From the NCBI GenBank assembly GCA_020091685.1, contig CM034607.1, positions 1,928,944-1,992,943 of the forward strand: DNA of 64,000 bases, in the 5' to 3' direction. The notes beneath the pieces were generated by a model. The model was not told the DNA's origin and ran no database searches. It saw nothing but the letters and a program-made list of their open reading frames with translations. The DNA is from Lutjanus erythropterus. Lineage: Eukaryota; Chordata; Actinopteri; Lutjaniformes; Lutjanidae. Shown here piece after piece: positions 1-13,089 of the stretch. Both the position numbers and the translations under genes were made by a program. How positions within the stretch are numbered: position 1 is the stretch's first letter; every line of letters begins with the position of its first letter.

Positions 1-2008
1 TGAGGAACTGCTGTGTTTCGGTGTGGGCGCCTGTTCGCTCTGATAACAAAGGATCAAAGAGTCCGAGGGGGGCTCGGGTTGCCAAGTATGATGCAGAGGT
101 GTTCACTATGTGAGACATCATTTACAACAAAGACTATGGGATGTTTTGACAGAGAAAAGGCAACATGCGGTGACTATCTGTGGGACATCCTCTGCTCCCT
201 GTGCAGGTTTATGACCTGTGGGTAACACAGGGATATGGATATTAAAATGCCTGAGGAAGTGATGTCTGCAGGAGTGGAGGCTGTGTAGCCTTCATATCTA
301 AATCACTCTAATGAAGCTCATTATTCTGTGATTATCTGTGTTTGGGCAGACACGAGAGCCTTTATCAAACACACATCAAGTTTGAAGGTAAATCATGGTT
401 TATTACAACTTGGAAGTTTTGTCCATCATTCTGTCTGGTTATAACATCTCATTCACCTGTTTCATTGCTGTGATCACCTGATTGAAAGAAAGGATGGCTG
501 CTTTGATATCTGTGGCAAAGTCCCTCTGAAGAAATGCTCAGATCATTACAGTCAGGGGTGTAACTCACTCATTCTTGAGAATCAGGACAAAACCAAATTT
601 TGAAGGGGGTTTGATTTTTAGTCTTCAGTTATAAAAAACATACATTTTAAAAAGATCAAACTCTTGGCTATTAAACCTTGTAACAGACCGACCTCCTAGT
701 GATTACTTTTTTTTAATTAAATGTAGCACATTTTTATATGTTTTCAGTAGGTATTGTTACTTTTAGATTTTGAAGACTTTAAACACATTTTTAAATTATT
801 TGAAGTTGTGAATTCTTACCTGGTAGGGTGTTTTCTTGCACAGAGCAAGTTTAGAAATTTTAGAAAAATAAAGCAAATCAAATAATTTCATAAATTACAT
901 ATATTTCATATGTAAACATCTTTACAGAATACATTTTTACAAAAAAACTGAATTAGAGTGTTGAGTAGCACATGGTTTGCTTTTGGTTTTCAAGAATTGT
1001 TTAAGGACCCTCAGATCACGTCCTTCCAGATTCTTTATCAGTTACATTATGCAGTCACATGGTGGATATTTTATTGGTGGTATTTTTAGACTCAGTATAC
1101 TGTAATTAGAGTACTTATAGACTAACAATCAATCAAATAATGATTTTAGGATTTCATGCCTGATTAATTTACTCACAGACACTGGATCATCTTCACTGAA
1201 TACTCAGAGAACCCGTAGTATCCTCCAACCAAATGGGCTCTGAGCTTTCTTATCCATTTCAACTAGTTTGTTTAAGAAATTACTTTTAGAAGTCAACTAG
1301 GTCATCAGTCAGAGTAGTATTTATTCATTTAAATAACATTCATTTACAGTTATATAGGAAAGGTAGTTTCACCACCAAATTATGGGCTAGACTAGCTACC
1401 TTTAGCAGGAGTTTATATGTTTTTTTCTTCATCATGAATTGATTTATCTGCTGCCTTAATTATGTAGAACCAAAGTGTCAGTTCATTAAAATTGCAGTTT
1501 TTCATTTACAGATAACAACTAGGTGAAAAATAAATAACTAAACTTAGCTGTAGTTTTAAGCAAAGGCTAGCTGCAGCTGTCTCATAAGCTAGTTTAGCCC
1601 TCTTACTTTACCTCTCTCTCTGCAGAGAGTCCAGTGATATACTACTGCCAGAATGTAGCAACTGTACAGCCAAAGTGCAGATTCTGAATAGCCTACTTAT
1701 TGCACATTTAATTTATCAGAAATTACATCTTTCTATGTCATTATGGCTAATATTTTTTATATTGTAAAATAGAAGAAAGTCAGCTAACTCAGTTTTGATC
1801 AAATATGTAGTTTTGCTAGTATGAAGAAGGCAGAGGGTCTTCATATAGGAATTTACAGAAAATTGTAAAACATTAAATATAGATAATGCAATGCAATTCA
1901 TCTTTCTGTGTCCACTTTACAGCTCAACTCATTTGGAATGTGTCATCAGGGAAAGAGATATTCAGTGAGATTATTTCTTCCTATCATGTTGCATCGTCAA
2001 ACACTTAC
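1..2008 (-). other. Intron 2 (part) of the IGDCC3-like gene
   Basis: This AT-rich DNA lies downstream (on the minus strand) of the exon 2 donor, so it is the beginning of intron 2, which runs off the left edge. I find no further Ig or fibronectin exon, tRNA or recognisable transposon here. The short open frames present have no recognisable domain. Confidence 0.5.
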
Positions 2009-2314
2009 ATGCCAACAGGACTTTGGCCTTGCGGCTGACCAGCATGCCATAGCGATTCTGGGCGGCACAGTCGTACTCGCCCATATCAGCGTCGCTCCCG
2101 TCTCTGCGTTTCTGGAAGCTCTGAATGAACAGTGTGCCGTTTGCCAGCACCCGAACCCGCGGGCTAGTGGGTAAAGGCACACCATTTTTACGCCATGTGA
2201 CCATGATCGGTTCCTCGCCCTGCACCCGACAGTCCAGCATGAGCGGCCGTTCCCTCACCGCAATCACATCGCTGGGCTCAAGGAGGAAAGACAGCTCTGA
2301 GGCCAGACAGGCAC
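2009..2314 (-). CDS. igdcc3: IGDCC3-like gene, exon 2 (first Ig domain)
   Basis: Coding exon for an I-set immunoglobulin domain of a DCC-subclass single-pass cell-surface protein. After the end of the signal peptide (ACLASE) come the hallmark residues: the first Cys in LMLDCRVQG, the core Trp in VTWRKNG, and the second Cys in GEYDCAAQNRYG. The exon starts after a CTGCAG acceptor (bases 2315-2320) and ends at a GTAAGT donor (bases 2003-2008). It enters and leaves in phase 1, as Ig-domain exons usually do. The phrase EPSDVIAVRERPLMLDC and the following residues fit IGDCC3 (PUNC) best; protogenin (PRTG) or IGDCC4 are alternatives. The remaining Ig and fibronectin III exons would lie left of the window. 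The protein family is seen; the exact paralogue is inferred. Confidence 0.82.
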
Positions 2315-2644
2315 CTGCAGACAGGAGAAAGAGGGGCACAGGTTATCAGAGATGGAAAGGCTGTATGACTACTTATCAACCTGTTGAACAATTCAACACT
2401 GCAGAAAGTCAAGGCCCTTTAAAGTCAAAGATGTCTGCAAATTGAAATGTATTTCAACTAATATAAAGAACTGAGTTCTGGGTAACTTTGGTGATCAACT
2501 TTGGACTATCTGCACACTGTACAGATTAAAATGCAACATCAGACACACAATTATGAGACTTAATATATAAAAATACTTACAGTCAGTTATTTGAAATACT
2601 GACACACAGACACAAGACACAATACCATGTTGGGGTCTAAACTA

Positions 2645-3575
2645 CATAGTGTTGTAGTACTCAAGATCAGTCTTGGTCTTGAGACCTTTCTTGTGACCAC
2701 TTTTTGAGTGTCTCTGTCTTGTCTTGGCATCAACTGCATTTTTGTTTGGTCTTGTCTTGGTCTCAGACAAAGAAGAATAAAGATTTTATTTCAAAATGCC
2801 TAAAGGCCACAATTGTGGGGATGTCACTAAATTGTCTATGCATTGATTTATTTGTTAAAATCTTTACTTTGATTGGATGTAAAGATGTCTGAAAGAGGAT
2901 GTCAGCCAAATCTTCTCTATAAAATCTGTCTACCTAAACCACAAAGTTCATTTACCAATCAGTGTCCAAAAGAAAACAAACAGCAGTGGGTAAAATCTGC
3001 AATGAAACAGCTGAGACCATGTGAAACTTTTATTGGCGCTGAACATTAGAAAGTTGGCTAACTGTTAGCAAAGCTAAGTCTGAAATGTTTTTTTTTCTCA
3101 TGTTATCATTAACTGTATTGTCCTTGATGCATTCATGCCAATAAAACCTCTTGAATTATAAGACTGAACTGTAAAACTGAGCTGTGCAAGTCATGCTAGA
3201 AAAACTAGCAACCATTAGCAATCTACCTTTGTACCAAAATGTCTTCATCCCTCACCTGAAGAGATTTAGCAAATATTAGCTACACATATGAGCTACGTAT
3301 GTATACTGTGTCTTTTGAATTTCTTGCCAGCTATTTGCCATCTAGCGAGGTGCACAAGCCATCCATTGTAGTTTACATATACATCCCACACATAAAATTC
3401 ACCTCTGCAGTATCTTTTGATTATGTATCTCAACAATTCTCATGGTACAACACGGAGTGCATATGGTTCCACATTTTATTCTAAGTATGTCCTGCAGTGT
3501 TGGACTTGCACTGGTCTGGTCCTGGTCTTGTCTTGATACATTCTGATCTTGGTTATGACTTGGTCATATGACTTG
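2645..3575. repeat. Dispersed repeat with 'tcttggtcttg' ends
   Basis: The two ends carry related runs of TCTTGGTCTTG/GTCTTGTCTTG (2668-2760 and 3505-3570), a pattern common in teleost interspersed repeats. No coding capacity is visible between them. The element class (probably non-autonomous DNA transposon) is inferred. Confidence 0.4.
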
Positions 3576-4449
3576 CAAAAAATAAACACAGCACAGCACA
3601 GCAATCCAGTGGTCAAAACTAGTTAAATCTTCTCGTTCAGTCCAAACACACTGTGAGAGTCCACTGAGATTCAGCAAGTCCAGTGGATGTCATTTAGAAC
3701 CATAACAAGTTCTTGCATTGACATGAAATGATTTGTATGTGGGAAAGCAACCATGAACTGCAGGAGTCTTTTATAAAGAGACATAGTAAAATTATGGTAG
3801 ATCATAGAAAATTCAGCCTATTTTTCATCTCAAACCTATGAACATCCCATGGTTCCACAGACAATGGCACACAGGGAGGCTTCTCTGTTGGACACCAAGC
3901 CTCAGGGAACCTTACCCAAATTGCCCCAAAAACCTCACTCAACACCAAAAACCATTTCATTTGATTGATGTTGCATTTGGTTTTGCTGCCTATAATGCTT
4001 TTACTGAAGACGAGCCACAATGGAGGCTGAATGCCAGCGAGCCATCCAGCCAGAGAGGGCAACAACAATACCCGAGCCGGGGAGAAGAACACTGGCAAGG
4101 GTTGCAGGGGTCAAGTTAGGAGCGCCTCCATTGAAGCAAGGGCCAATTGAGACAATAGTGTTGTGACTATGCTTATTTGCACCCAACCCACAGCAACCTC
4201 TGTAAAAGATCCCAACAGCCACCCTGCACCCAAGGGCACCATCTGCCCCTTTTTATGCATCCCCTCCACCCCTCCCATCCCTTCCCATCCTTTCAGATCC
4301 ATCTCCGAGGTGACTTTCCCATGCCACCAGAGCTCTTCTCCTCACCCTTGTCCCCTCTCCGCTGCGACCTTGGTGACACTCCCAGTCTCCCAAATCTTTT
4401 TTGGTGTTAATGTCCTCGTATGCAAACAACCTTGAACCCTTGCATTAGC

Positions 4450-7400
4450 CGCTTTCCATCCCAGCTGTGAGGCAGTAACAATGGGAGTTGCACTTGAACC
4501 TGCACAATGCCTTATCAATGTCACTATGGAGTCTTGCATCTGTTCAGCCAAATATACCCTTTCCTTCATTTATTGTTGTCCAGCCACCATCAAGCATCAC
4601 GTCCCACTCACAGCAGCTTGCAGCTGAACTTGACATTGAAATGGCTTTGGTCATTTTGTGTATGTCTGTTCCCAGTGAAGTTCACTTCCATTCTGAAGAC
4701 CAGATGCTGGTTGCTAATGTGTTAAACATCACTGTCAGTACATATATTCCTATTTATTTAAATTTTTCATAACATAAATTCTAACTTGATTTTAGAGGTA
4801 ACTACCAATGCAGATACCACCAGCAGTAGGGTCTACGACTTCTACCTCAACCCAAATGCAGTAGGATTTGGTTTGTGGTGCTCACAGCAGTGACATATTA
4901 GATAAACCTTTCAACAGTAACTAACATATCTTTTCAGAGTTTTGGTTACTCTACAAAAGCCACAGAAAGAGTTAAAGGAAGAAATCTTGGAGCCAGATAA
5001 CTCAAAACCTGGATAAATAAACCAAAACTATCTGCACTGTAAAGAGACGAGAGCTTAGTCAGTAAATATTAATTTTAAAAATTTGGTTCAACTGATCCTT
5101 TAACAATTTCACTACTTCCCACCTTATTTTGTGTCTGTGCATGCAAATGAAATAAACAAACATCAAGAAAATATCCTTGATAGCAGTTACATTGAGCATA
5201 ACTGCCTTCCATTGGCTAAACCTGATTAATGATATGGAAGTATGGATATAAAAATCTGTATGACTCTCAGACAAAGTTTAAGGTATTTTTCTTGGATCCA
5301 AATGACTCTGAAACAAATTATCTTAAGATATAGGATCCTGTGATATGTGATACATATCTAGGCCTCCCACCCTAGAGTCTGGCTCTGCTTGAGGTTTCTG
5401 CCTGTTCAAATGAAATTTTTCCTAAATCCTGTCACCTTAGTGCTTGCTCATGGTGGGAACTACTGGGCCTTTATAAGAAACATTACAGTACAATCTAGAC
5501 CTGCTCTATATGAAAAGTGCCCTGAGATGAATAAAACTGGCTTGACTAAGGTGTCATGGTATTCAATATACGAATAACATAAATCCGCCCATTTTGACAT
5601 GACACTCTGCAGCTCTTTGACAAGGTAGTTGATGAAATGACTCTGAGGTTTTATAATAACCAACCAGATTATAGATTGTTACTTCTAAAATACATCCAGG
5701 GAGTTCACCCACAGCCTGAACATGCAGCAGAGCTACCCCCTCCCAGAGATCTCTGCCATTGGCTTCACTGATGTGTCACATCAAGAAATGAGCATCTGCT
5801 CTCAATTCTAATGAGATATCTCCCACCCAGCAGATGCAGCCAGCAGAGAGGATTGTGGGCCTACTGGTCAGCTGAGTCTGGACAGGCTGATAGAGCCCTG
5901 CAACCCCCCTGAGCCACCCATCCCTCAGGCCTGGTAATGAAATTCAGGGCTCCCAAGGGGGAACTTGCACTGCATCCTGCGGCCACGGTTATCGAACACA
6001 TGGTGTTGCAACCTGTGAGACCTAAAAGGCCAGTGTTGATCTGTGATGCAGGAGAGTGCATGAGTGATGGAGGGGGGTGGGGCAGCAGTTATGGTAAGTC
6101 AGGTATACATAAACAAGGTTATGTCATAGCAGGACTCTTTGAGGGTACTGGTTAAGGAAACACTAACACAAATTAACACTGAATTTCCTGCCAGGTTTCT
6201 AATTGATCAATATTATTTCAGAAGTGTAAATGCTAGGTCACAACTCTGACTAAATACCAGAATTCGCAAGCTGACATAAGGTAACACAAGGCAACCTATA
6301 GCAATGGAAAGCAACATAACTTCAGGTAATGTAACTTAAGGTAATATAAGTCAATGTAAGGTATCTAATCCAGTGTTAAGGAGCAGAATGTTACAGGGCA
6401 TTTGTTAAGGTTTTGGCCATATTCCATTGCATGTTTTCATTCTGACCTAACAATGGAGCGCTCATCTACACATCCTCATTCAGGAAAAAAGAACTGGTCT
6501 TTGCTGCCGCACCCTTTGCTGGAAGTAAAAACTTAAATGCTCATTTTTCAAGAGAATCTATATCGGCTAGCCACTGGGTTGTATCGTCACGTACTATCCT
6601 AGGGTTTGGTAAGGTACTGGGGTAGAGTGAAGCCCTGTCACTAGAAAGCTTATGTTTGTCCTGAGTTACTAGTTACTACACCAACAATCTAACCTCTAAA
6701 ACACATCTGCATCATAAAGGCAGAGTCAGTAGGCAAGGGACAAGATTTTGTTATTGGAATTGTTCTGGTTTCTGACTGTACTCTGAGTAAAACTGACCTA
6801 TGGCAGGCTTTGGTTCCTTGCAGGTAAACAGTCCATGTGAGGAGCAAAAGAGGCAGAAAACATTGACCGAAATGCAATCTTGGAACGCACCTATGATTGT
6901 CTACTGATGCTTTAGCTCTTTATTATAGCCTTTTCAAAATGTATCTGCATTCATATACATTCCTGTCTTAGACAATATCTCCAAACTAAAATGCCATTCT
7001 CACATCTCAAGTCACTAATTGGACAGTAAAACATGATTTGCACATGGAGAAGAAAGTCTTGGCCTGGATATTGCCTATACTTGAAGCCCTGAGCATTGGA
7101 AGCCCTGAAGCACTGGCTGTTGGGTTTGGAGACTGCCAACAATCTGATACAGTCCAATCCAATATTCTGGCAATCATCACAGTCCTTCTAAAGCTTATTG
7201 TCCAAGTTTTTGATGATGTGTCCAAGAGCTGCTAATTCAACTCTTTGGTCATTTTAGACTTAACATCTTTCAGTCCAATGCAACCCAATACAACAGTACC
7301 TCAAAGTACAGCTTAAGAAATGACCAGCAGGTTGAATTGACACCACTGTAGGATTATCTTCATTAAGGTAGGGCTTATTGAAGGGCTGCTGTATTGGATT

Positions 7401-8885
7401 GTGCCAAATAAGCTGTAACTCAATAGCAGGTTTGAGCTAACCTCTGATGTTTGTGCCTTGATACACTGACATTGACATGGAATCAATCCCATGTCTTGTT
7501 CCAAGATTGAAGCCTCAAATCCAGTGAGACTCTGTGCATCAGGATGGATGAAGAATGATAACAGTGTGTCAAGACTAAAAGATGTTTAAAGCAGCTGAAC
7601 AGGAGTCCAGTGTCCTCTATGCAAGTTCCAATGAGCTGAACCTGCATGAGGTGTGATTAAGTGCATAGCTTTCGAGATTGGACCGTTTTCAATATAGGGA
7701 AAGGACCGTAATGAGATTTTTTTCAATGGAGGGGGTTGTCCAGCAACCCCCACACAAGCACCCTGCGCTTGTAACCCCGAGCCCCTCAGGGGTCATGAGA
7801 GAGTCAGAGGTAAGGAGGATGGATGTGTAGATGAGGGTGGGGGTGTCCAGCCTGAGCCACTCTCCCAGCCCTCCACTGCTATTGTTTAGCAGGACTGCTG
7901 CCCCTGAACTTCACAGATTTCTGTCCACCCCCCATAAAATAGGGACAGAGAAAGAGAATGGGGTCTTGAACACCATATACAAATCCTTGCATCAATTTAT
8001 TTTCCTTTATCCTCTCTCCCCCTTCAGACATATCTGTTTGAATGGAGACCTGCGTGGACTTGAGCTAGGATTGAAAAGTACAATGAAACTGAGAAATTTT
8101 TCTGACAAATCCTTTGCAAGGGTTAAGGCTGGGGTTGAGAATAAGGTTGAAGCTTTAAAGGTTAGTGCTAGAGCTCCATACTTTATGGATGAACTGCAAA
8201 TAGATGCAGATCATTACAGCAAATGTTTGATAATTGACTTGAATATTAACAAATGAAATGCAAGCAAGATGTATATATTCTAATATTTCCCTTTCTTATT
8301 TTCTCTTGCCCTTGACCTCTTCTTTTGTTTCAGAAGAGGCAGCAACATAAACAGTGAGCATGCAGTTTCAGATCTGGGCTGGAAGATGGGAATGGCTGGA
8401 CAGGCATGAAACCCATTGCCCTGGGGCGTCTTCCTTTGTCCTCCTAATGGGAGTACAACTCTGCTTTGCTCAGTGACAGCTAGTGGGAGGTCTGTATGGG
8501 TCTTTTGTTTAAGCCCACTGATGGTCATTTGCTGGGTGTCATATGTCAAGTTCAAAGTCCAAATAGTGTTTCTGAAAGAGTAAAAGTTATGTCTTTACTC
8601 AGCAAGCTTAATGTGGTCAAACTTTGTCTTCCAACATTAGGGGTCTTAAGCTGTATGTTACAATACCTGAGTTCTGGTGCTAATACCAGAAGCAACACTG
8701 TTTTCACTGTCATACTTTGAGAAATAATAACCTGTTTTCTACAAAACTCATTTCTAATTTAACTGAATTGGAAAAGTTTTTATTCAAATCTGTAACTTTC
8801 TGACCAGTTTTTTAAAATGATATGCTTCAGACACATTTCAGTTCAAACCAGTACCAAAGTATGAAAACATATGTTAAGGTTTGGT
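4450..8885. other. Intronic DNA, no gene recognised
   Basis: I see no exon with splice sites, RNA gene or clear transposon here. A GC-rich patch near 5820-6100 and a GC-rich stretch at 7725-7870 stand out from the AT-rich surroundings and could be conserved non-coding sequence. The open frame at 7831-8256 has no recognisable domain. Confidence 0.4.
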
Positions 8886-8892
8886 ACCTAGC

Positions 8893-9310
8893 AGAGGTGT
8901 GGACTCGAGTCACATGACTTGGACTCAAGCCAGTCTTGAGTCATAAATTTGATGATTGGTTTGATTTAGTCTTGATAAAAACAACTTGAAACTTGAATTG
9001 GACTTGAAAATACTTGATAGCTTTCCCCATGCCCAAAGACTGAAAAGTATGTTATCCAGAAACAGCATCCAGTCAAGCTGAACTAGAAGAAACTAAAGAA
9101 CTAACATTTTGTTACCAAGCTCCAGTTGGAAAAAATTATGCCAAAATTACAGATACAACAACTTTAACTTCTTTCAACATTTGAAGAGGCTCTGTTATTA
9201 AAATGGCATTACATTTGGTGAAGAGCACACAATAACGTTTTTTGGCCTGGAAACTCAAAGTTGGGACTTGACTCAAGACATGACTGAAGGCAGTGACTGA
9301 ATGATGAAAC
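8893..9310. repeat. Dispersed repeat ('ggtgtggactcgagtcac' type)
   Basis: Starts with GGTGTGGACTCGAGTCACAT and continues with many ACTTGGACT/CTTGA repeats, ending near GGGACTTGACTCAAGACATG. This is a familiar teleost interspersed repeat of probable hAT-type non-autonomous origin. No open frame of note. Confidence 0.5.
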
Positions 9311-10054
9311 CTACAAAAAATCTATCATATGATGTTGAATGTTTTATACTCATACAATGACATGAAGTTCAATGGCTTGGTCATTTCATAGCAACATATC
9401 TCAGTTTCCTGACTTATTGATCACATGTTTAACCATGCATAAACTGACATTGGCCCCATGGCCCCTGAGGCCCAGGATGTCCCATCTGCATTTGGATGTT
9501 GAAATCTAATGGTCAGTGCAGATTTAAAGAGCCTGACCAAAAACACCCACCAGCCAGGTGGATCAATAAGCAATAATCTCTAATGTGATGGAGAGGAGGC
9601 CTCTTTGTTTGTCCTGCAGTTTTAATTAGTGAAGTGTCAGCTTAGCTTGGCTGCAGCAACTCTTATTAGAAAAATCCTATCAAAAACAAAAAGGATAGGC
9701 AGGAGGCTCAGGCCTCACAAAACACAAGCTAATGAGACAGTCAGTGTGGAGAGATGAGCAGCCAGGTGACAGGTCATGACTGTGCAACAGATCTGGAGAG
9801 GAAGACAAATGAGATTTGTTAACGTATCTTTTGACAAGACAACTGAGTGACTGTGCTGAAAATAAGTCTGCTCTTCAGAAATCTATTTTCTGTCCAACAT
9901 CACTTTCACCATAACTTTTCCAAGAGCTTTGTTTGAGATATGCCATCTGAGCTCCAGGCTCTTGAGCAGCAGCTCAGTGTTTCACAGTCATTCTGAGAGC
10001 TGCCACAGTGCTTCCTTCTGAAAAACCCAGAACTTTAACATGCTGGAAATTTAA

Positions 10055-10515
10055 GGGTGTTTTCACACTTGGGCCCTTTCAGCCCTGCAAATGAACTCTC
10101 AGCATTTCTGTGCATATGTGAACACTCCAAACGAAATCAGACCCCTCTGAGTTTGATTTGGAACTATATATAGTGTGAACAAAAAGGGCTGAAGAGGACC
10201 AGAAAGAGAACAGAGTTCTCTCTCAACTGAACTGACAATGTGAACACAAAAAGAACTGAGTGCCTTTTCTGTTGGTTCACTTTTTGGTCCGTTGAGACCA
10301 GACCAAACCAAGGTTCATGTTTTTGTTGTATCGTATACATTTGATCTGGTTAGTTTTGGTTTCTGATGATGGCCTGTCAGAGCTTGATGGTCTGAAAGTC
10401 CAAACCAACCCCCAAAACCCTGTCCATTTTGATCCGGACCGAAACTGCCTCTGCTGGTTGGACCAAGGTTCGGCTGTTTGGTCCAGAGGTTTCACACCTG
10501 TAATTTTGATTCACA
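10055..10515. repeat. MITE-like repeat ('gtgttttcacac' type)
   Basis: Left end GGGTGTTTTCACACTTGG and right end GTCCAGAGGTTTCACACC resemble the widespread fish MITE whose ends read 'ggtgttttcacacctg'. TAA lies directly outside each end (before the left end and after the right end), which would fit a PIF/Harbinger-type 3-bp target duplication. The right terminus is degenerate, so class is uncertain. The open frames inside it are repeat-derived. Confidence 0.45.
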
Positions 10516-11019
10516 AAGTGTGGACTGAATGAGGTAGCTGTGAAAGAGTCTTTAATTTACTTCATTTGTGAAAACATGTTTACTGGTCATGATTATACCA
10601 TAACCACTGGTGAAGCTGATGACCAGCTTTGGATTTATATTCAGCACATAATCACTGTCTGGTTGAACTGTCAGTCACCAGAAACTGCTCAGTCATGTTT
10701 CTACACTAAGCTGCTCAGTGGCACTGGACATGTGACTGTGCTGTTAGCTCCTGTCTCTGTGGGGATATAAAGCATTAAAGATTTCATGAACTCAACCAAT
10801 AATGAAAGAAGCTAAGTAGACTCTCATAAAAGTTAACTGCATTAAAGCTCATAAAGCAGTGTGTGCTTCATAGTCACTTCATAGTCAGGTCAGTGTTTGT
10901 TGAGGGCCATCTACAGAAAGTCCCATCAGCTACATAAATGTACCTTTACATAGCCAAAATCCTGTTAGCATTAGCCTAAACTGTCCACAGATTGAGATGT
11001 TAGCCCCTTTTCTGTCACA

Positions 11020-11420
11020 CTGCAGGATCCCCCGGCCACCGCAGGCCTTTTGTGTCCCTGCCGTGGATTAAACTGAGGGGTGGCCTGGGCTGAGCGAAGA
11101 GCCCTGGCAGGGGGAGGTTGTTGAGGACACGGTTATGGGCAGCTGTAGGGGGATTACCTTCAACACACATATCTTTAATAAGGTCTCAATCTGAGCGCAG
11201 ACTGAGGCCAGTGTTATGGAGATGAGGGTGTGAGGGTCAGGTCACCGAAGGCTGAGGACTTGGGGGGACCTATTGTGTCTGTGGTCCTCCTCCCCAGCAG
11301 ACTGCTCCGCTGACCAGGACGACCCAGAACCCTACCCCCTCCTAAAGGTCGGAGGTCACTGACTCTGTGGTCTGAGCTAAAGACGAACCTCCTACGCCGT
11401 CTGCACTGCTCCCCCTCTCA
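11020..11420. promoter_or_regulatory. GC-rich block in intron 1, candidate enhancer
   Basis: A GC-rich, non-repetitive block inside an AT-rich intron, about 1.5 kb downstream of exon 1 in transcription order. It has no long open frame and no repeat signature. A regulatory role is inference only. Confidence 0.3.
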
Positions 11421-11429
11421 TGCAAAGCT

Positions 11430-12863
11430 TAACTATAAAAATTTGAATAAAAATTTTTTGTTCAAACTTTGTGGGTTCTTTTGAAGGTTTATTATATGAT
11501 GATTGTGGCTTGATTTTGTGTAACTTAATTTTCACTCTTATTTGAAATATCTTTTTGTTAATGTTTGGATCTATGAATATATGAATAAATTAGTCCTTGG
11601 TAAAGAAGTGAATTCTGGGTACAGAATATGGGTTTTTGAGCCCTTACAAAAATATACCAAAAAGAAAAACCCTGATTCAAACTATTAGATTAATATTTAA
11701 AATAAAAAAAACATAACTCAAAGTCTACTTACTAACTTTTTCTGTTGCTTTCAACTGAACTTGGCAGTCTTCTTCAATGGACAGGCTTTGCTTTGTTAAA
11801 ATCTCCAGAAAAGTGTGGTGAGTGGACCTTGAGATATTAATTTATTCATTTATTTGTAAAACTACAGTTTCCAAGTTCAAGAATGAACTTCCTTGCTTAG
11901 TCAAACAGTGTTTGATGGCCTTCAATTTGAATCTTTTAACATTTATTCAAGATTTATAGTAAAATTTTATTCAGTTGAATTGTATTTTATTTATATAGCA
12001 CTAGATCATAACATAAGTTATCTCAGAGCAGGTATAGACTGTACTCTTTATAATATTATGTACACAGATCCAGCAATTCCCACCAAGAGCCAACACTAAG
12101 GCAACAGTGGTGAGTAAAACTTTCTTTCAATAGCAAGAAATGTCAGCAAAATCAGGTTCTATTATCATGTATATCACTATTTTTAGGAGTTATTTGCAGG
12201 AGACCCCCTGCCCTTCACTCCCTCCATACATTTCCATTCAATCACCCTCAGCTTTCACTGTTTTGATATGAAGAAAGTGACAAAATGGCCAGTGAATCTG
12301 CAGAATGTTCAACTAGAAGTTATAAAACGTTTCAAATATATCAGCTTCAAATGGACTATGAGCTATGGCTGCATTTTGTATAGCAGAGCATTGTCCACTT
12401 GTGTTGAAAGTTCATTCTTGACATCAGAAATATCAGTTTGACAATAATTATACCCAGATGTTTACAGTCACCTTGCATGTTGTGCACAATTATGCAGGGG
12501 ATCAGTGAAAATCAGTCCACATCAATGTAGACATTGACAAGTGCTTCCAGTCATCTGAGCTGAGTGAAACTGATCCTTGTTGACAATACCTGGACCGAGC
12601 AGAGGCCAGTTCCTCTAATTTACAACCATTTGAGCACCTTAAAAAGCAGTAGATTATGGAGATCATTGCAGAATCTAGATGGTTAATCAGATGCCAAACA
12701 TTTAACTTCCTGTTTACTGAGAGTCAAAGTCAAAGCAGGAAAAGAACAACCTGTGCTGAAGCAGCATCATCTGCCCCTTGGACTTGCTCAAGGTCCTCCA
12801 GGTCTAATCCAGTACTCTCCAACAGCTGAAATAAACCAAATATGAAAGCTGAAGTGTACTTAC
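11430..12863. other. AT-rich intron DNA, nothing recognised
   Basis: The exon-1-proximal part of intron 1. No repeat family, RNA gene or coding exon recognised. Confidence 0.4.
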
Positions 12864-12912
12864 TCAAACAGTAGAGAGCTGCCAGGCAGGTGAGGAAGAT
12901 CCTTGGTTTCAT
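12864..12912 (-). CDS. igdcc3: IGDCC3-like gene, exon 1 (signal peptide)
   Basis: Sixteen codons plus one base, beginning MKPRIFLTCLAALYCL, a clear signal peptide with a basic n-region and hydrophobic core. The exon ends at a GTAAGT donor in phase 1. Joined to exon 2 it reads ..LYCLSACLASELSF.., which completes the signal peptide and runs directly into the Ig domain; this match is the main support for both exons. The ATG at 12912 has A at -3. An in-frame upstream ATG at 12972 would add a polar 20-residue extension before the signal sequence and is less likely. The gene reads leftward, with a promoter-like region at 13.1-13.5 kb. Confidence 0.78.
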
Positions 12913-13089
12913 TTTGGTTTCTTCTCTCCAACCCTCCTTGACGTCAAAGCTTCTGACCCTCAGAACACTCAAGAATCAAGTAGGAAAAAAAAAAGTAATC
13001 CAAATGGAAAGGCTTCTTATTCTGTATCCTCCTACTGTGGATCTTCTTTGGTGATAAAGCTAAATAATGTGTGTTGTTTTTATTAAAGC

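Larger units (their letters stand above)
2315..12863 (-). other. Intron 1 of the IGDCC3-like gene
   Basis: About 10.5 kb between the exon 1 donor (GTAAGT, read leftward from 12863) and the exon 2 acceptor (CTGCAG, 2315-2320). Both boundaries are phase 1. A very long first intron is usual for vertebrate axon-guidance-type receptors. It holds dispersed repeats (near 2.65-3.57, 8.89-9.3 and 10.05-10.5 kb) and GC-rich, non-repetitive blocks (near 3.96-4.4, 5.82-6.1, 9.43-9.8 and 11.0-11.4 kb) that could be regulatory. I see no additional coding exon. Confidence 0.65.

Noticed and set aside
13..225. 70-codon plus-strand frame at the left edge
   Set aside because: No domain or splice context.
7831..8256. 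141-codon plus-strand open frame
   Set aside because: No domain, no splice or promoter context, and it lies inside the large intron of a minus-strand gene. Consistent with chance.
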